A stretch of 64,000 nucleotides of DNA from MPNO01 sp965205995 (lineage in GTDB: Bacteria; Pseudomonadota; Alphaproteobacteria; MPNO01). Location: NCBI GenBank assembly GCA_965205995.1, contig OZ242200.1, forward strand, positions 186,001 through 250,000. Reading direction: 5' to 3'. Shown here one piece after another: positions 26,029-35,662 of the stretch; positions within the stretch are counted from its first letter, which is position 1, and every line of letters begins with the position of its first letter. The position numbers and the translations under genes were made by a program. Under the pieces are notes generated by a model. That model was not told where the DNA came from. It did not search any database and saw only the letters and a list, made by a program, of their open reading frames with translations.

Positions 26029-26703
26029 ATGTTTTTTGGCGCCCTGAAGACTTGGTTCCTGGCTGCTGTGCTGGTCTTGTCCTGGGCAGGCACGGGCGCG
26101 GGCGAAACCAGCCGGAAACAGGCCTACCGGATCGCCGTCGGTCTGATCGTACTCGAATCGGAATCACCCGAGGACGGTTTCGGCCGCTCCGAATATGTTG
26201 TCACCCTGGAGAGGCACGATCCGGCGGTCAAGAAAGAGATCGGACTGGCGAAGGTGGAGGCGAAGACGCTCGCGCGAGAGTTGAAAAAGCACACGCGACG
26301 TATCCATGAGGAAGGAGGAGCCGCCGCCGGAGAACCGAACGGGAAGAATTCGAACGAGCGAGCGGCGACCCTGGCCTCATCGCGGGAACGGCTCGAAAGG
26401 ACACGGCAGCGATTGGATGTCGTCCGAAGCAGGACAAGAGAACTTCATCTCCTCCTGTACGCCAGGTCCCACGAACTATCCGTTTCCGGAACGCGCATGC
26501 ACTTTGCCGATGAAAGGCTTCCAGCGAAAGTCTATGAAGGGGACAGGGTGACGATTTCCCTGGTCGAACGGGACGCTTTCGACCGGGACCTGATGGGACG
26601 AAAGACGATCGTTCTCGACAGGAATCTGCTGGACAAGGGGCGCGTCGAATTGAGCACCGGCTGGGTCGAGTCGATTGAACTGAAACTGGTGCCAGCGGAA
26701 TAG
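26029..26703 (+). CDS. Secreted coiled-coil protein of unknown function
   Basis: A 224-residue protein with a cleavable signal peptide (residues 1 to about 26: FFGALKTWFLAAVLVLSWAG then TGAGE). Residues about 60-145 form a charged helical, coiled-coil-like region (KVEAKTLARELKKHTRR, RERLERTRQRLDVVRSRTRELHLLL) interrupted by a Gly/Asn-rich loop. Residues 150-224 form a beta-rich domain containing VYEGDRVTISLVERDAFDRDLMG, which resembles C2-like beta-sandwich repeats with acidic loops. I recognise no named family. It is monocistronic, with the oppositely oriented nfeD gene downstream. Confidence 0.55.
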   Translation: MFFGALKTWFLAAVLVLSWAGTGAGETSRKQAYRIAVGLIVLESESPEDGFGRSEYVVTLERHDPAVKKEIGLAKVEAKTLARELKKHTRRIHEEGGAAAGEPNGKNSNERAATLASSRERLERTRQRLDVVRSRTRELHLLLYARSHELSVSGTRMHFADERLPAKVYEGDRVTISLVERDAFDRDLMGRKTIVLDRNLLDKGRVELSTGWVESIELKLVPAE

Positions 26704-26776
26704 GTCTATCCGCCGGGCCGGTCGGAAAGGGAAAGAACGAAGCGGCGGACGCCGGAGACCTCCCCGCCCGCAGCCG

Positions 26777-27244
26777 CTACCTCCCTGCCTCGGCCTCGAC
26801 GATGAGGGTCGTGCCGTCCGCATCGACGACCGTGACGCGCGTTCCCTCGCCGAGTTCCTGTCCCTCGGGCCGTACCGCGAACAGCCACACGGTGTCGCCG
26901 GCACGGATCCTCCCGCGCCCGCCCGCGGTCGCCGTGTCCAGAATGTGGTGCGAGCCGAGCATGGTCTGTCCGCGCTTGTTGAGCGTCGGATGGTCGGTGG
27001 GGGCCTGACGGGCCGAAACGACACGCCGGCCGATGAAGATCGCCACCACCGAGAGCACGGCGAACAGGACGGCCTGTATCTCCCAGCTCATCGAGGGGAT
27101 CGCGGCGAGCAGGAGGCCGGTGATCACCGCGGCGATGCCGAGCCAGAGGAAAATCACGCCCGGCACCAGCACCTCGACCAGCATGACGAGGACGCCGAAG
27201 GCCATCCAGTGCCAGAAGGAAATGACTTCCGGGAATTCGATCAT
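26777..27244 (-). CDS. nfeD: NfeD-family membrane protein
   Basis: A 155-residue short-form NfeD protein with four hydrophobic segments in residues 5-70 (ISFWHWMAFGVLVMLVEVLV, GVIFLWLGIAAVITGLLLA and others). A C-terminal OB-fold domain follows with GRGRIRAGDTVWLFAV and GTRVTVVDADGTTLIVE. NfeD proteins work with SPFH/stomatin-like proteins in membrane microdomains or quality control. The gene lies 19 bp after the stop of the SPFH-domain gene, the classical qmcA-nfeD pair. Confidence 0.9.
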   Translation of the reverse strand: MIEFPEVISFWHWMAFGVLVMLVEVLVPGVIFLWLGIAAVITGLLLAAIPSMSWEIQAVLFAVLSVVAIFIGRRVVSARQAPTDHPTLNKRGQTMLGSHHILDTATAGGRGRIRAGDTVWLFAVRPEGQELGEGTRVTVVDADGTTLIVEAEAGR

Positions 27245-27263
27245 CGGCCACTCGTCCCGCAGA

Positions 27264-28226
27264 TCAGTCGTTGCCGGAGCTGGGCACCGAGCCGCTCCGG
27301 CCCGTCTGTCCGTCGTCGAAGGCCTGTTTGGCGATTTCCGTTAGACCGGCGACCGCGCCGATAACGCCGGAAGCCTCGAGCGGCATCAGCACCAGCTTCT
27401 GGTTGCGGGCCTTGCCGATGGTCTCCAGCGCGCTGACATATTTCTGCGCGACGAAGTAGTTGAGCGCCTGGATGTTCCCCTCGCTGATCGCCTTGGAGAC
27501 CATCTCCGTCGCCCGGGCTTCGGCCTCCGCCTCGCGCTCGCGGGCCTCGGCGTCCCGGAACGCCGCTTCGCGCCTTCCCTCGGCGTCGAGGATCTGGGCC
27601 TGTTTCTCGCCCTCCGCCCGCAGGATCTCCGATTGCCGGACACCCTCGGCTTCGAGAATGGCGGCGCGCTTCTCGCGTTCGGCCTTCATCTGGCGCCCCA
27701 TGGCTTCGACCAGCTCGATCGGCGGCGAGATGTCCTTGATCTCGATGCGGGTGATCTTGATCCCCCAGGGCGAGGTTGCCTCGTCGACGACCCTCAGCAG
27801 GTCGGCGTTGATCTTGTCCCTTTGCGACAAGAGCTCGTCGAGGTCCATCGATCCCATGACGGTACGGAGATTGGTCATCGTGAGGTTGAGGAGGGAAATC
27901 TCCAGGCGCCGCACCTCGTATGACGCCTTGACCGGATCCATCACCTGGTAGAACACCACCCCGTCGACCCGGACCATCGCGTTGTCCTTGGTGATGATCT
28001 CCTGCGACGGGACGTCGGTGACCTGCTCCATCACGTTCTGGCGCTGGCCGACCCGGTCGACCAGAGGCACGATCAGATGCAGCCCCGGTGACAGGGTGCG
28101 GGTATAGCGGCCGAACCGTTCCACGGTGAATTCGAACCCCTGCGGCACCGTCTTCACGCCCATGAAGACGAGGGCCACCGCAAGGACGATGACGACGACT
28201 ACGAAGATTGAGAATGGATCGATCAT
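27264..28226 (-). CDS. qmcA: SPFH/Band 7 (QmcA/stomatin-like) protein
   Basis: A 320-residue membrane-anchored protein. There is one N-terminal helix (IFVVVVIVLAVALVFMGVK, residues 6-24), then the SPFH domain with VPQGFEFTVERFGRYTRTLSPGLH and VDGVVFYQVMDP. A long charged, Ala/Glu-rich coiled coil with repeated EAE-type heptads follows, and then a C-terminal IPPLEAS-like segment (LMPLEASGVIGAVAGLTEIA). The chosen ATG starts the anchor helix. It is paired with nfeD. It probably scaffolds membrane domains or protease complexes. Confidence 0.92.
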   Translation of the reverse strand: MIDPFSIFVVVVIVLAVALVFMGVKTVPQGFEFTVERFGRYTRTLSPGLHLIVPLVDRVGQRQNVMEQVTDVPSQEIITKDNAMVRVDGVVFYQVMDPVKASYEVRRLEISLLNLTMTNLRTVMGSMDLDELLSQRDKINADLLRVVDEATSPWGIKITRIEIKDISPPIELVEAMGRQMKAEREKRAAILEAEGVRQSEILRAEGEKQAQILDAEGRREAAFRDAEAREREAEAEARATEMVSKAISEGNIQALNYFVAQKYVSALETIGKARNQKLVLMPLEASGVIGAVAGLTEIAKQAFDDGQTGRSGSVPSSGND

Positions 28227-28291
28227 GTCGAGGAGCCCCGGATTGTGCCGTTCGTTTCGGTCGCGGCCGCGCGCGTTCGGCTCCTCGGAAT

Positions 28292-28297
28292 ATTGTA
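28292..28297 (-). promoter_or_regulatory. Possible -10 element of the qmcA-nfeD promoter
   Basis: On the minus strand TACAAT lies about 65 bases upstream of the qmcA ATG in an otherwise GC-rich leader. No convincing -35 hexamer is at 16-18 bases, although a TTGCAT occurs 14 bases upstream. The surrounding AT-rich tract continues to about 28355. Confidence 0.35.
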
Positions 28298-28395
28298 AGG
28301 GACCAACGCCGATGCAACCTGTTCCATTTGTGATAGATAAATAAGGATCTTCTACTCCTTTTGCTTGTGTCCGCTGGTTGCCCCGTCCCGTCAGC

Positions 28396-29895
28396 CTATC
28401 TCCCATCCCATTCCGCGCGGAGCGCGGTTCGGTCGATCTTGCCGCTGGCGTTTTTCGGCAGGTCTTCGCGAAGGAATATCTCGCGCGGGCGCTTGAATTC
28501 CGGGAGGAGCGCTTCGCAGTGGCGGTCGAGGTCGCGCAAGGCGAGCACGGCGTTCGCCCGGGTGACGACAAAAGAGACCACCGCTTCGCCGTAGATCGGG
28601 TCGGGAACGCCGATCGTCGCCGCCTCGGAGACGTCGGCGTGGCGGGTCAGCACGTTGTCGATCTCCAGCGGGGCGATATTGACGCCCCCCCGGATGATCA
28701 CGTCCTTGGCGCGCCCGGTGACGTGGAGAAATCCGTCCGCATCGAGATAGCCGACATCGCCGGTCTTGAACCGGGTTCCGCGGATCGGCACCACGGCGCC
28801 GCCCTCCAGCAGATAGGCCGACGCGTTCTGGGCGCCGCCGATCTCGATCTCGCCGATGGCGCCCGCCGGCGCCGCCGCGCCGTCCCCGTCGAGGATGCGG
28901 ACATTCTGATAGAGCCCGGGCGGGCCGACGCTGCCGATGCGGCGCTCGCCGACATGGTTGCCCGCGACCACGCCGCCCTCGCTCATGCCGTAGAGCTGCA
29001 TCAGCTCGATCCCGTATGTCCGCTCGAAGCGCTCGTGCTGGGAGACCATCAGCGGCGCGGTCGAGGAGCTCATGAAGCGCACCCCGGCGAAGCCATTGCC
29101 GGGCGGCGGACCGTCGCCGTCGAGCAGCATGTTCACCACCGTCGGCACGCCGATCGCCATGGTCGGCCGATGCGCCGCGATCCAGTCGAAGAACCGGCTT
29201 TGCGAGAACCGGCGGGCGAAGAGAATGGTGCCGCCGGCCACCAGCATCGGCATCACGGTCAGCATGTGGGTCGACGGCCAGCTGAAGGAGCGGTATTCGA
29301 GGACGCGGTCCGACGGCCCGAGTTTCCACATGTCGATCGTCTGGTCGGCGATCCAGAAATAATTGCCGTGGTTGTGGATCATCCCTTTCGGCGCGGCCGC
29401 GGTGCCCGAGGTGAATCCGATGACCGCGACCCCGTCCTCGCCGATTTCCGGCAGGGTGGCGGGCGCCCGCGCCGAGGCCTCGTCGAACAGCGATCCCAGC
29501 GCGATCGCCTCCCGCCCGGGGTCTATCCTGTCCCCGCCGGCGCCGAGGACGACCAGCCGCGGGTCGAGGCGCCGGGTCATCTCCGCGATATGCGTCGCGT
29601 TGACCTCGACATTGATCGTGCAATAGGCGATGCCCGTCGCCAGGCAGGCGAAGAAGAGCGCCAACTGCTCCAGCCCGTTCTCGCTCAGCATCAGGATGCG
29701 GTCGCCCGGCGCCAGCCCGCGATCGGAGAAACACCCGGCCAAGCGCTCGCACAGCGCGAGCGTCCCGGCATGGGTCAGGCTCCTCCCGTCATCGACCGAT
29801 TGCAGGAAGACCTTGTCCGGATCGGCCTCGGCGTGGCGGCGCAGCAGGGCCGAAACGGGGCGGAACCGGGTGCGGTCCGGGACCTGTTCGATCAT
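28396..29895 (-). CDS. Acyl-CoA synthetase (AMP-forming)
   Basis: A 499-residue class I adenylate-forming enzyme. The phosphate-binding loop appears as FTSGTAAAPKGMIHNH (residues about 155-170), with LYGMSEGGV, a hinge-region KTGDVGYLDADGFLHVTGRAKD, and the C-terminal catalytic lysine in ASGKIDRTAL. It activates a carboxylic acid as its CoA thioester. The neighbourhood of UbiD decarboxylases and oxygenases suggests an aromatic or short branched acid. The UbiD gene upstream (25-bp gap, same strand) is probably in the same transcript. Confidence 0.9.
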   Translation of the reverse strand: MIEQVPDRTRFRPVSALLRRHAEADPDKVFLQSVDDGRSLTHAGTLALCERLAGCFSDRGLAPGDRILMLSENGLEQLALFFACLATGIAYCTINVEVNATHIAEMTRRLDPRLVVLGAGGDRIDPGREAIALGSLFDEASARAPATLPEIGEDGVAVIGFTSGTAAAPKGMIHNHGNYFWIADQTIDMWKLGPSDRVLEYRSFSWPSTHMLTVMPMLVAGGTILFARRFSQSRFFDWIAAHRPTMAIGVPTVVNMLLDGDGPPPGNGFAGVRFMSSSTAPLMVSQHERFERTYGIELMQLYGMSEGGVVAGNHVGERRIGSVGPPGLYQNVRILDGDGAAAPAGAIGEIEIGGAQNASAYLLEGGAVVPIRGTRFKTGDVGYLDADGFLHVTGRAKDVIIRGGVNIAPLEIDNVLTRHADVSEAATIGVPDPIYGEAVVSFVVTRANAVLALRDLDRHCEALLPEFKRPREIFLREDLPKNASGKIDRTALRAEWDGR

Positions 29896-29920
29896 GACCG
29901 GAGGAAAGCGGCCGCCGGAA

Positions 29921-31402
29921 TCAATCGGCGCCGTCCGCGCCGCCGAGGAGATGCCCGAAACGCCGCCGCGCGGCTTCCGCCTCGGCCGGGCTCGGCGCGT
30001 TGACCTTGGGGAAATTGTCCTTCCAGTGAAACGGCCGGCAGGCGTCGATCACCGCGCGGCCCATCGAGAGGTCGCCGGAAGCGCGTCGGCTCGGGTGGAG
30101 GAGGGGGTCGGCGGGGGAGGTTCTGGCGCCCTCGATGATGTCGATGGAGTTCGCCGGATCGCTCCGCGTCAGGAGCGCCCACCAGAGCTCTTCGAGATCG
30201 GTCACGTCGATATCGTCGTCCACCACCACGACATAGCGGTTGGCGTAGTTGGCCGCATGGCAGGTCGCGGCGATATGGCCGGCCTGCTTGGAGTGGCCGG
30301 GATAGCGCTGCTTGATCGCGACGCCGTGCAGCAGCCGCGACGAGCCGATCTCGTAGCACCAGACGCCGGTCACGTCGGGCACGCCGGCCGAGGCCAGCGC
30401 CTCCTTGACCATCGCCGAGCGCAGCACCGCGCGGTAGCGGCCCATCTCGTCCGACCCGCCGCCCATCGGCGGCACGCCGAGGATGATCGGGTCGTCGCGG
30501 TGATAGAGGCGCTCGATCTGGAGCACCGGTTCCGGGTGCTCGCCGCTCGCGTAATACCCCGTCCACTCGCCGAACGGGCCTTCCATGCGGTCATGGCCGG
30601 CGACGAGATACCCCTCGACCGCGATCTCGCAATTGGCCGGGAAGGGGAGGCCGGTGACCTCGCCCCGCACGCATTGCACCGGCTCGCCGCGGATGCCGCC
30701 CACCAGGTCGAACTCGCAAATGCCCGACGGCGCTTCGGTGCAGGCGGCATAGAACGCCATCGGGTCCGAGCCGAGCACCATCACGATCGGGCATTTCTCG
30801 CCGCGGGCGAAGTATTTCTCGCGATGCACGTGGCCGTGCTTGCCGGGCACCATCAGCACGCCGATCGACGATTTGTCGTGCACCATCGCCCGGTAGGTGC
30901 CGACATTGAGCCAGCCATTGTCCGGATCCCGCGTCACGGTCAGGCAGCCGGTGCCGATATAGCGACCGCCATCCTCGACATGCCAGACCGGGGTGGGGAA
31001 CTTCATCAGGTCGATGTCGCCGCCGCCAAGCACGTTCTCCAGCACCGGGCCGTGGTCGACGATCTCGTGCGGGATGGTCCGGCGCTGCTTGACGAATCCT
31101 TCGTAGCAGGCGTCCGAAAGCTCGCTCTTGGTGAGCTCGTCGGGGAAGCCCAGCGTCATGTTGCGCCGCTTCCCGGCGAACACGTTCATGATCACTCGGT
31201 AGCCCGGCGGGCAGCCCGGCACGTCGTCGAACAGCACCACCGGCCCGTCGTCCTGCTTGATCACCGCCTCGGCGGCGAGGCCGATATCCTCTTCCCAGGA
31301 CGCGCCGCGCACGACGCGGAGCTCGCCGAGCCGGTCGGCCTCGGCGATCCACTCCCTGAGATCGCCGTAGGGCAGCACGCAGCGCAGATTGCTTCGGTCC
31401 AT
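29921..31402 (-). CDS. UbiD-family (de)carboxylase
   Basis: A 493-residue UbiD-type enzyme, the second of three in the window. It has the NVGTYRAMVHDKSSIG cofactor region near residues 166-181 and the catalytic EGPFGEWTGYY at 274-284. The length is typical. It precedes the acyl-CoA synthetase on the same strand and is divergent from the Rieske oxygenase gene (95-bp gap). Prenylated-FMN-dependent decarboxylation, or carboxylation in reverse, of an aromatic acid is the expected chemistry, with the substrate unknown. Confidence 0.9.
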   Translation of the reverse strand: MDRSNLRCVLPYGDLREWIAEADRLGELRVVRGASWEEDIGLAAEAVIKQDDGPVVLFDDVPGCPPGYRVIMNVFAGKRRNMTLGFPDELTKSELSDACYEGFVKQRRTIPHEIVDHGPVLENVLGGGDIDLMKFPTPVWHVEDGGRYIGTGCLTVTRDPDNGWLNVGTYRAMVHDKSSIGVLMVPGKHGHVHREKYFARGEKCPIVMVLGSDPMAFYAACTEAPSGICEFDLVGGIRGEPVQCVRGEVTGLPFPANCEIAVEGYLVAGHDRMEGPFGEWTGYYASGEHPEPVLQIERLYHRDDPIILGVPPMGGGSDEMGRYRAVLRSAMVKEALASAGVPDVTGVWCYEIGSSRLLHGVAIKQRYPGHSKQAGHIAATCHAANYANRYVVVVDDDIDVTDLEELWWALLTRSDPANSIDIIEGARTSPADPLLHPSRRASGDLSMGRAVIDACRPFHWKDNFPKVNAPSPAEAEAARRRFGHLLGGADGAD

Positions 31403-31497
31403 CGCATCCTCCGTCGCGCCCGTTATAGCCGCTCAGCCCCAATGTGGACATCGCCGGAGGGCTGCGACACACTCGCTCGACCCAGACGGAGCTTGTC

Positions 31498-32826
31498 ATG
31501 AGCCACCCGGCCTTCGACGCATCCCGCTTCATCGACGACCGCCCCGGCGAGAAGGTCTTCCGCATCGACCGGCGGGCGTTCCACGATGCCGCGATCTACG
31601 AAGCGGAGATGGAGTTCATCTTCGAAGGGCAATGGAACTATCTCTGCCACGAGAGCCAGATTCCAGACCACGGGGACTATTTTTCGACCCATATCGGGCG
31701 CCAGCCGGTCTACGCGATCCGCCGCAAGGACGGCTCGATCGGCTGCTATATCAACGCCTGCGCCCATCGCGGCGCGCTGCTCACCCCCTACCGCCAGGGC
31801 AATGCCCGGGTGATCACCTGCCGGTTCCACGGCTGGGCCTACGATTCGGACGGGCGCTGCGTCAAGATCAAGAATCAGGACTCGGGCTTTCCGGCGCCGG
31901 ATTTCGACCGCGCGCGGTTCAACCTCAAACCCGTGCCCCTGGCGGCCAGCTATCGCGGCTTCGTGTTCGGCTGCCTCGACCGCTCCGCCGGGCCGCTCGA
32001 GGACCATCTCGGCGAGGCGCGGTTTTTCATCGACATGTTCGCCGACCAGTCGCCCGACGGGCTCGAAATCCTCCCCGGTTCGCAGACCTATGTCTGCGAC
32101 CATAACTGGAAATACCAGGCCGAGAACGTGACCGACGGCTACCATGTCGGCACGGTTCACCGGAATTTCGCCAACACCGTGCTGGCGCGCGAGGCGCGGG
32201 ACCGCACCGAGGGGCTGCTCAAGACCGAGACCGGGCGGATCAAGGGCGACGTCGCCAACGGCGCGTTCTATCTCGGCGGCGGGCATATCGCGCTCTGGGC
32301 CGACCGGGCGAGCCCCGAAGCGGCGCCGCTGGCGCCGGCGACCCAGCGGATCGAGCGCGACTACCCCGACGTCCGCGCGGACTGGATGCTGCGGCGCGGC
32401 CGCAACGTGCTGGTCTTCCCCAACATGGTGCTCAACGACCTCGCCTCGACCCATCTCAGGACCCACCGGCCGCTGGCGCCGGAACGGACCGAGGTGACGA
32501 TCTGGTGCATCGCGCCGAGGAACGAGCCCAGGGAGGCGCGTTTCGCGAGGCTCAGGAAGTTCGAGGACTTTTTCCTGGTGACCGGGCTGGCCACCTCGGA
32601 CGACGTGATCTCGCTGGATAACGCACAGGCCGGCTGCCACGGAAGCGAGGCCGGCTGGAACGAGTATGCGCGCGGCGCCGGCCAGGCGGTCGACGGGCCG
32701 GACGCGATGGCCGACGGGTTGGGAATGAAACCCGTCACCTCATCGCCGAGCTGGGACCACGAGGCCGAATATGTCGGCTTCTACCGGCACTGGCAGACCC
32801 TGCTGGCCAATCAGGGCGCGTCGTAG
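31498..32826 (+). CDS. Rieske-type ring-hydroxylating oxygenase, alpha subunit
   Basis: A 442-residue terminal oxygenase. The Rieske 2Fe-2S ligands are Cys88/His90 (CAHRGA) and Cys108/His111 (CRFHGW). The mononuclear iron site has Asp213, His216 and His221 in DGYHVGTVH. The ATG at 31498 follows GGAG. No reductase or beta subunit gene is adjacent, so an unlinked electron-transfer partner is needed. It converges on the HpaB-type gene, their 3' ends overlapping by 16 bp. It probably hydroxylates or demethylates an aromatic compound. Confidence 0.92.
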   Translation: MSHPAFDASRFIDDRPGEKVFRIDRRAFHDAAIYEAEMEFIFEGQWNYLCHESQIPDHGDYFSTHIGRQPVYAIRRKDGSIGCYINACAHRGALLTPYRQGNARVITCRFHGWAYDSDGRCVKIKNQDSGFPAPDFDRARFNLKPVPLAASYRGFVFGCLDRSAGPLEDHLGEARFFIDMFADQSPDGLEILPGSQTYVCDHNWKYQAENVTDGYHVGTVHRNFANTVLAREARDRTEGLLKTETGRIKGDVANGAFYLGGGHIALWADRASPEAAPLAPATQRIERDYPDVRADWMLRRGRNVLVFPNMVLNDLASTHLRTHRPLAPERTEVTIWCIAPRNEPREARFARLRKFEDFFLVTGLATSDDVISLDNAQAGCHGSEAGWNEYARGAGQAVDGPDAMADGLGMKPVTSSPSWDHEAEYVGFYRHWQTLLANQGAS

Positions 32827-34250
32827 CCGGCCATCAGCCCGTCGACGATTTCGGCCAGCCCATCCCAGTCGCAGGCGCCGTAGCTGTAGCCGCTCATCAC
32901 GAAGCCGGGGCCGGCATAGAATTTCTCGTACTGGGCGTGGCGGCCGGCGAATTCGGAGCCGAGCAAATCCCAGGCGAGGCGCAGCAGCTTCATCCGCTGC
33001 TTCGCCGTCTGGTCCGGGGTCGACCAGTAGGTCTCGAATTTTTCGGCGAGCGCGGGGTCTTCGAGGACCGACGAATCTGCGGGCATCTGGATCGGCCCGC
33101 CGCCCAGCAGCTCCCGGACCGTCTCGCAGATGGCGCCGTGGTTGTTCGAGCACCAGTGGAGCGCCGCGTACATGTAGCGCCGGTTCACCGTCACGAAGCC
33201 CGGCACCATCTCCTCGCAGCCCTGGACCTGGCCCATCAGCATCCCTTCCAGCGCCGCGAGCTGCGCCGCGAGGTCGCCGAGCGTCGTCGCGACCGCCGGA
33301 ATGCCGATCGTCCGGTTGGAGACGCAGACCCGGTGGGCGACGCCGACGATGAGCTTGAGCTTTTCGAGGAAGCGGATATTGGCCTGGTGGTTGGCCAGCG
33401 AATGACCGGGCGTGCGCACATAGATCTCGCGCGTCATCGCGACATTGTCATGCAGGAACACGGCGTCCCACGGCACATGGACGTCCTCGAACAGGACCGC
33501 GGCGTCGGTCTCGTCGAAGCGCCAGGTGAGCGGCATGTCGAATTCCGAGGTGGCGAATTTCTCATAGGGCTTGCGCGCCCAGATCGAGACCCCGGGGGCG
33601 TTCAGGGGCACCGCGCAAGTGATCGTCTCGGCCTCGTTGCCGGGCGGCACCGGCTGCAGATTGCCGACCCACGTGTCGTGGCAGAAGACCGCGGATGTGC
33701 CGATCATCTTGAGCCCGCTGACGGTCACGCCCCGGTCGTCCTCGCCCGTCACCCGCAGCGTCGGCGAGGTCGTGCCCGCGTCGGCGCGCCGCGCCCCCTG
33801 CGGGTTGGTGACGGTGTGGGTGGTGAACAGATCGTCCCGCCGGGCGCGCCGGTAATAGCCCATCAAGTTCTCGCCCGAGCCCGCGCGCAGCTCCTCGAAC
33901 AGTTCCGGGCTCGTGGCGAGCCCCGACAGGTAGCTCGGGAAATTGTCCGGCGAGCGGCCGAGCAGGCCGTAGCTCCACGACGCGATTTGCCGGTGGGTCT
34001 CGTAGCGCCGTTCCAGATCGGCGCGGCTGCGCGGGCGCAGGAAATAGGTCGAGAATTCCTCCCCGTCCTCCTCGCAGACCATCAGCTCGCGGTTCTCTTC
34101 CGCCCGTTTCCTGTCATAGATCGAGGCGAAGGACCGGGCGGCGTTGCGGAAGGCCGGGTGGGCGGTCACGTCGCCGACCCGCTCCTTGCCGATATAGACC
34201 GTTCGCCCGTCGCGCAGGCTCTCCAGATACTCTTCGCCGGTCAGCAGCAA
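32811..34250 (-). CDS. HpaB-type FADH2-dependent monooxygenase (4-hydroxyphenylacetate 3-hydroxylase family)
   Basis: A 479-residue protein with the acyl-CoA-dehydrogenase-like fold of HpaB monooxygenases: VYIGKERVGDVTAHPAFRNA near the N-terminus, the central SGLKMIGTSAVF, and a C-terminal ADSSVLEDP region with KFYAGPGFVMSG. I chose the TTG at 34250 because AAGGGGAG precedes it by seven bases and it gives the family's usual beginning (LLTGEEYLESLRDG). An ATG ten codons upstream (34280) lacks a ribosome site and would leave only 17 bp to the divergent PrpD gene. It uses reduced flavin from a separate reductase. Confidence 0.88.
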   Translation of the reverse strand: MLLTGEEYLESLRDGRTVYIGKERVGDVTAHPAFRNAARSFASIYDRKRAEENRELMVCEEDGEEFSTYFLRPRSRADLERRYETHRQIASWSYGLLGRSPDNFPSYLSGLATSPELFEELRAGSGENLMGYYRRARRDDLFTTHTVTNPQGARRADAGTTSPTLRVTGEDDRGVTVSGLKMIGTSAVFCHDTWVGNLQPVPPGNEAETITCAVPLNAPGVSIWARKPYEKFATSEFDMPLTWRFDETDAAVLFEDVHVPWDAVFLHDNVAMTREIYVRTPGHSLANHQANIRFLEKLKLIVGVAHRVCVSNRTIGIPAVATTLGDLAAQLAALEGMLMGQVQGCEEMVPGFVTVNRRYMYAALHWCSNNHGAICETVRELLGGGPIQMPADSSVLEDPALAEKFETYWSTPDQTAKQRMKLLRLAWDLLGSEFAGRHAQYEKFYAGPGFVMSGYSYGACDWDGLAEIVDGLMAGYDAP

Positions 34251-34297
34251 GCACAAGCTCCCCTTCGGTGGCGGGGTCATGTACGCTATGGTCGGGT

Positions 34298-35662
34298 ATG
34301 AGTCGAGAAACCACCGAAGAGCTGGCCGAATTCGCGGCAACGCTCGGCCTCGACGCGGTCCCCGACGGCGTGCGCGAGTCCGCCAAGGCGCTGCTGCTGG
34401 ATGCGCTCGCCTGCGCGTTCGCCGGCCACCGGGGGGAGGAGACCGGCCAGATTCGCGCCCTCGCATCCGCGCTCGGTCCCTCGGCGGAGAGCGCGGTGAT
34501 CGGCGGGCAGCCGATGTCGCTCGCCGGGGCGGTGCTGATGAACGGCTATCTGATCACCGCCGTCACCATGTGCGACGTTCACCGCGCGACGCTCACCCAT
34601 GTGACGCCCGAAATCGTACCGCCCGCGCTCGCAATCGCCGCACGCGACGATGCCTCGGGCGCCGATCTCCTCGCGGCGCTGGTCGCCGGGCTCGAAGTCA
34701 CCACGCGGGTCGGGATCGGGCTCGACTATCCGGCTTTCCGCGCCAAGGGCTGGCACGGCCCCGGGGTCACCGGCCCGTTCGGCGCGGCCGCCGCCGCCGG
34801 AAGCCTGCTGGGCTTCGATGCCGACACCATGGCGCGCGCCTTCGGCCTCGCCGGCAGCCAGTCCGCCGGCACCTTCGCCGCCTGGGGCACGCCGACGGTC
34901 AAGTGGCACCAATGCCGCGCCGCCCTTTCCGGGCTGATGGCGGCGCTGCTCGCCGAGCAGGGCTTCGCCGCAACGCGGAATTTCCTCACCGCGCCGGATG
35001 GCGGGCTTTACACGACCTACGCGGAAGGCGGGCTCCCCGATCTCGCCACGCGGGATCTCGGCCGCCGCTGGGAGTTGCAGCAAATCGCTCTCAGGCAATG
35101 GCCCGCGGCGACCGTGTTGCAGGACGTGCTGACCGCGCTCGCCGAACTGGCCCAGGGGGACGATTTCGCCTTCGACGATATCGCGCGGGTGCGGCTCGCC
35201 TTGCCCAGGACCGCGTTCGACATGCATGGCGGGTTCTCGACCTGGCGGGCCAAGTTCGAGGCGCTCTTGTCGGCGCATTACGTCGCGGCGGTCTATCTGC
35301 GGGACCGGGCGCTGACCCTCGATCAGTTCGAGCCCGCCTGCTACGACGACCTTGCGCTCCGGCGCTTCGCCGCCGAGCGGGTCGAGGTCGGCCACGATCC
35401 GGACCTCGAATCCGGCCAGGCGACCGCCGAAATCGAAACCGCGGACGGTTTACGCCGATCCGCGCGCTGCGACCATGCGCTGGGAACGCCGGAAAACCCG
35501 CTGTCGTCGGACCAGGTGCGGCAAAAGTTCAGGTTCTATGCCGAACCCGTGCTCGACCCCGCGCGGATCGACCGGACGATCGCCGCCATCGACGGCCTCG
35601 AGACCCTGGGATCGGCGCGCGAACTGGTCTCCTGGCTGGGCGCCGGGGAGCGGACGGGCTAG
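34298..35662 (+). CDS. MmgE/PrpD-family protein
   Basis: A 454-residue member of the MmgE/PrpD (2-methylcitrate dehydratase-like) fold. It has an N-terminal helical domain starting TTEELAEFAATLGLDAVPD. Conserved stretches are DALACAFAGHRGEE, TMCDVHRATLTHVTPEIVPPALA, WHGPGVTGPFGAAAAAG and KWHQCRAALSG. Family members include 2-methylcitrate dehydratase, aconitate decarboxylase and many unassigned catabolic proteins. The context here is carboxylic-acid catabolism rather than the methylcitrate cycle (no prpB or prpC nearby). Its stop overlaps the opposing unknown gene by four bases. Confidence 0.88.
   Translation: MSRETTEELAEFAATLGLDAVPDGVRESAKALLLDALACAFAGHRGEETGQIRALASALGPSAESAVIGGQPMSLAGAVLMNGYLITAVTMCDVHRATLTHVTPEIVPPALAIAARDDASGADLLAALVAGLEVTTRVGIGLDYPAFRAKGWHGPGVTGPFGAAAAAGSLLGFDADTMARAFGLAGSQSAGTFAAWGTPTVKWHQCRAALSGLMAALLAEQGFAATRNFLTAPDGGLYTTYAEGGLPDLATRDLGRRWELQQIALRQWPAATVLQDVLTALAELAQGDDFAFDDIARVRLALPRTAFDMHGGFSTWRAKFEALLSAHYVAAVYLRDRALTLDQFEPACYDDLALRRFAAERVEVGHDPDLESGQATAEIETADGLRRSARCDHALGTPENPLSSDQVRQKFRFYAEPVLDPARIDRTIAAIDGLETLGSARELVSWLGAGERTG

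Noticed and set aside
34250..34280. ATG at 34280 as the start of the HpaB-type gene
   Set aside because: No ribosome site precedes it, it would leave 17 bp to the divergent gene, and the TTG at 34250 has a good ribosome site and the usual family N-terminus.
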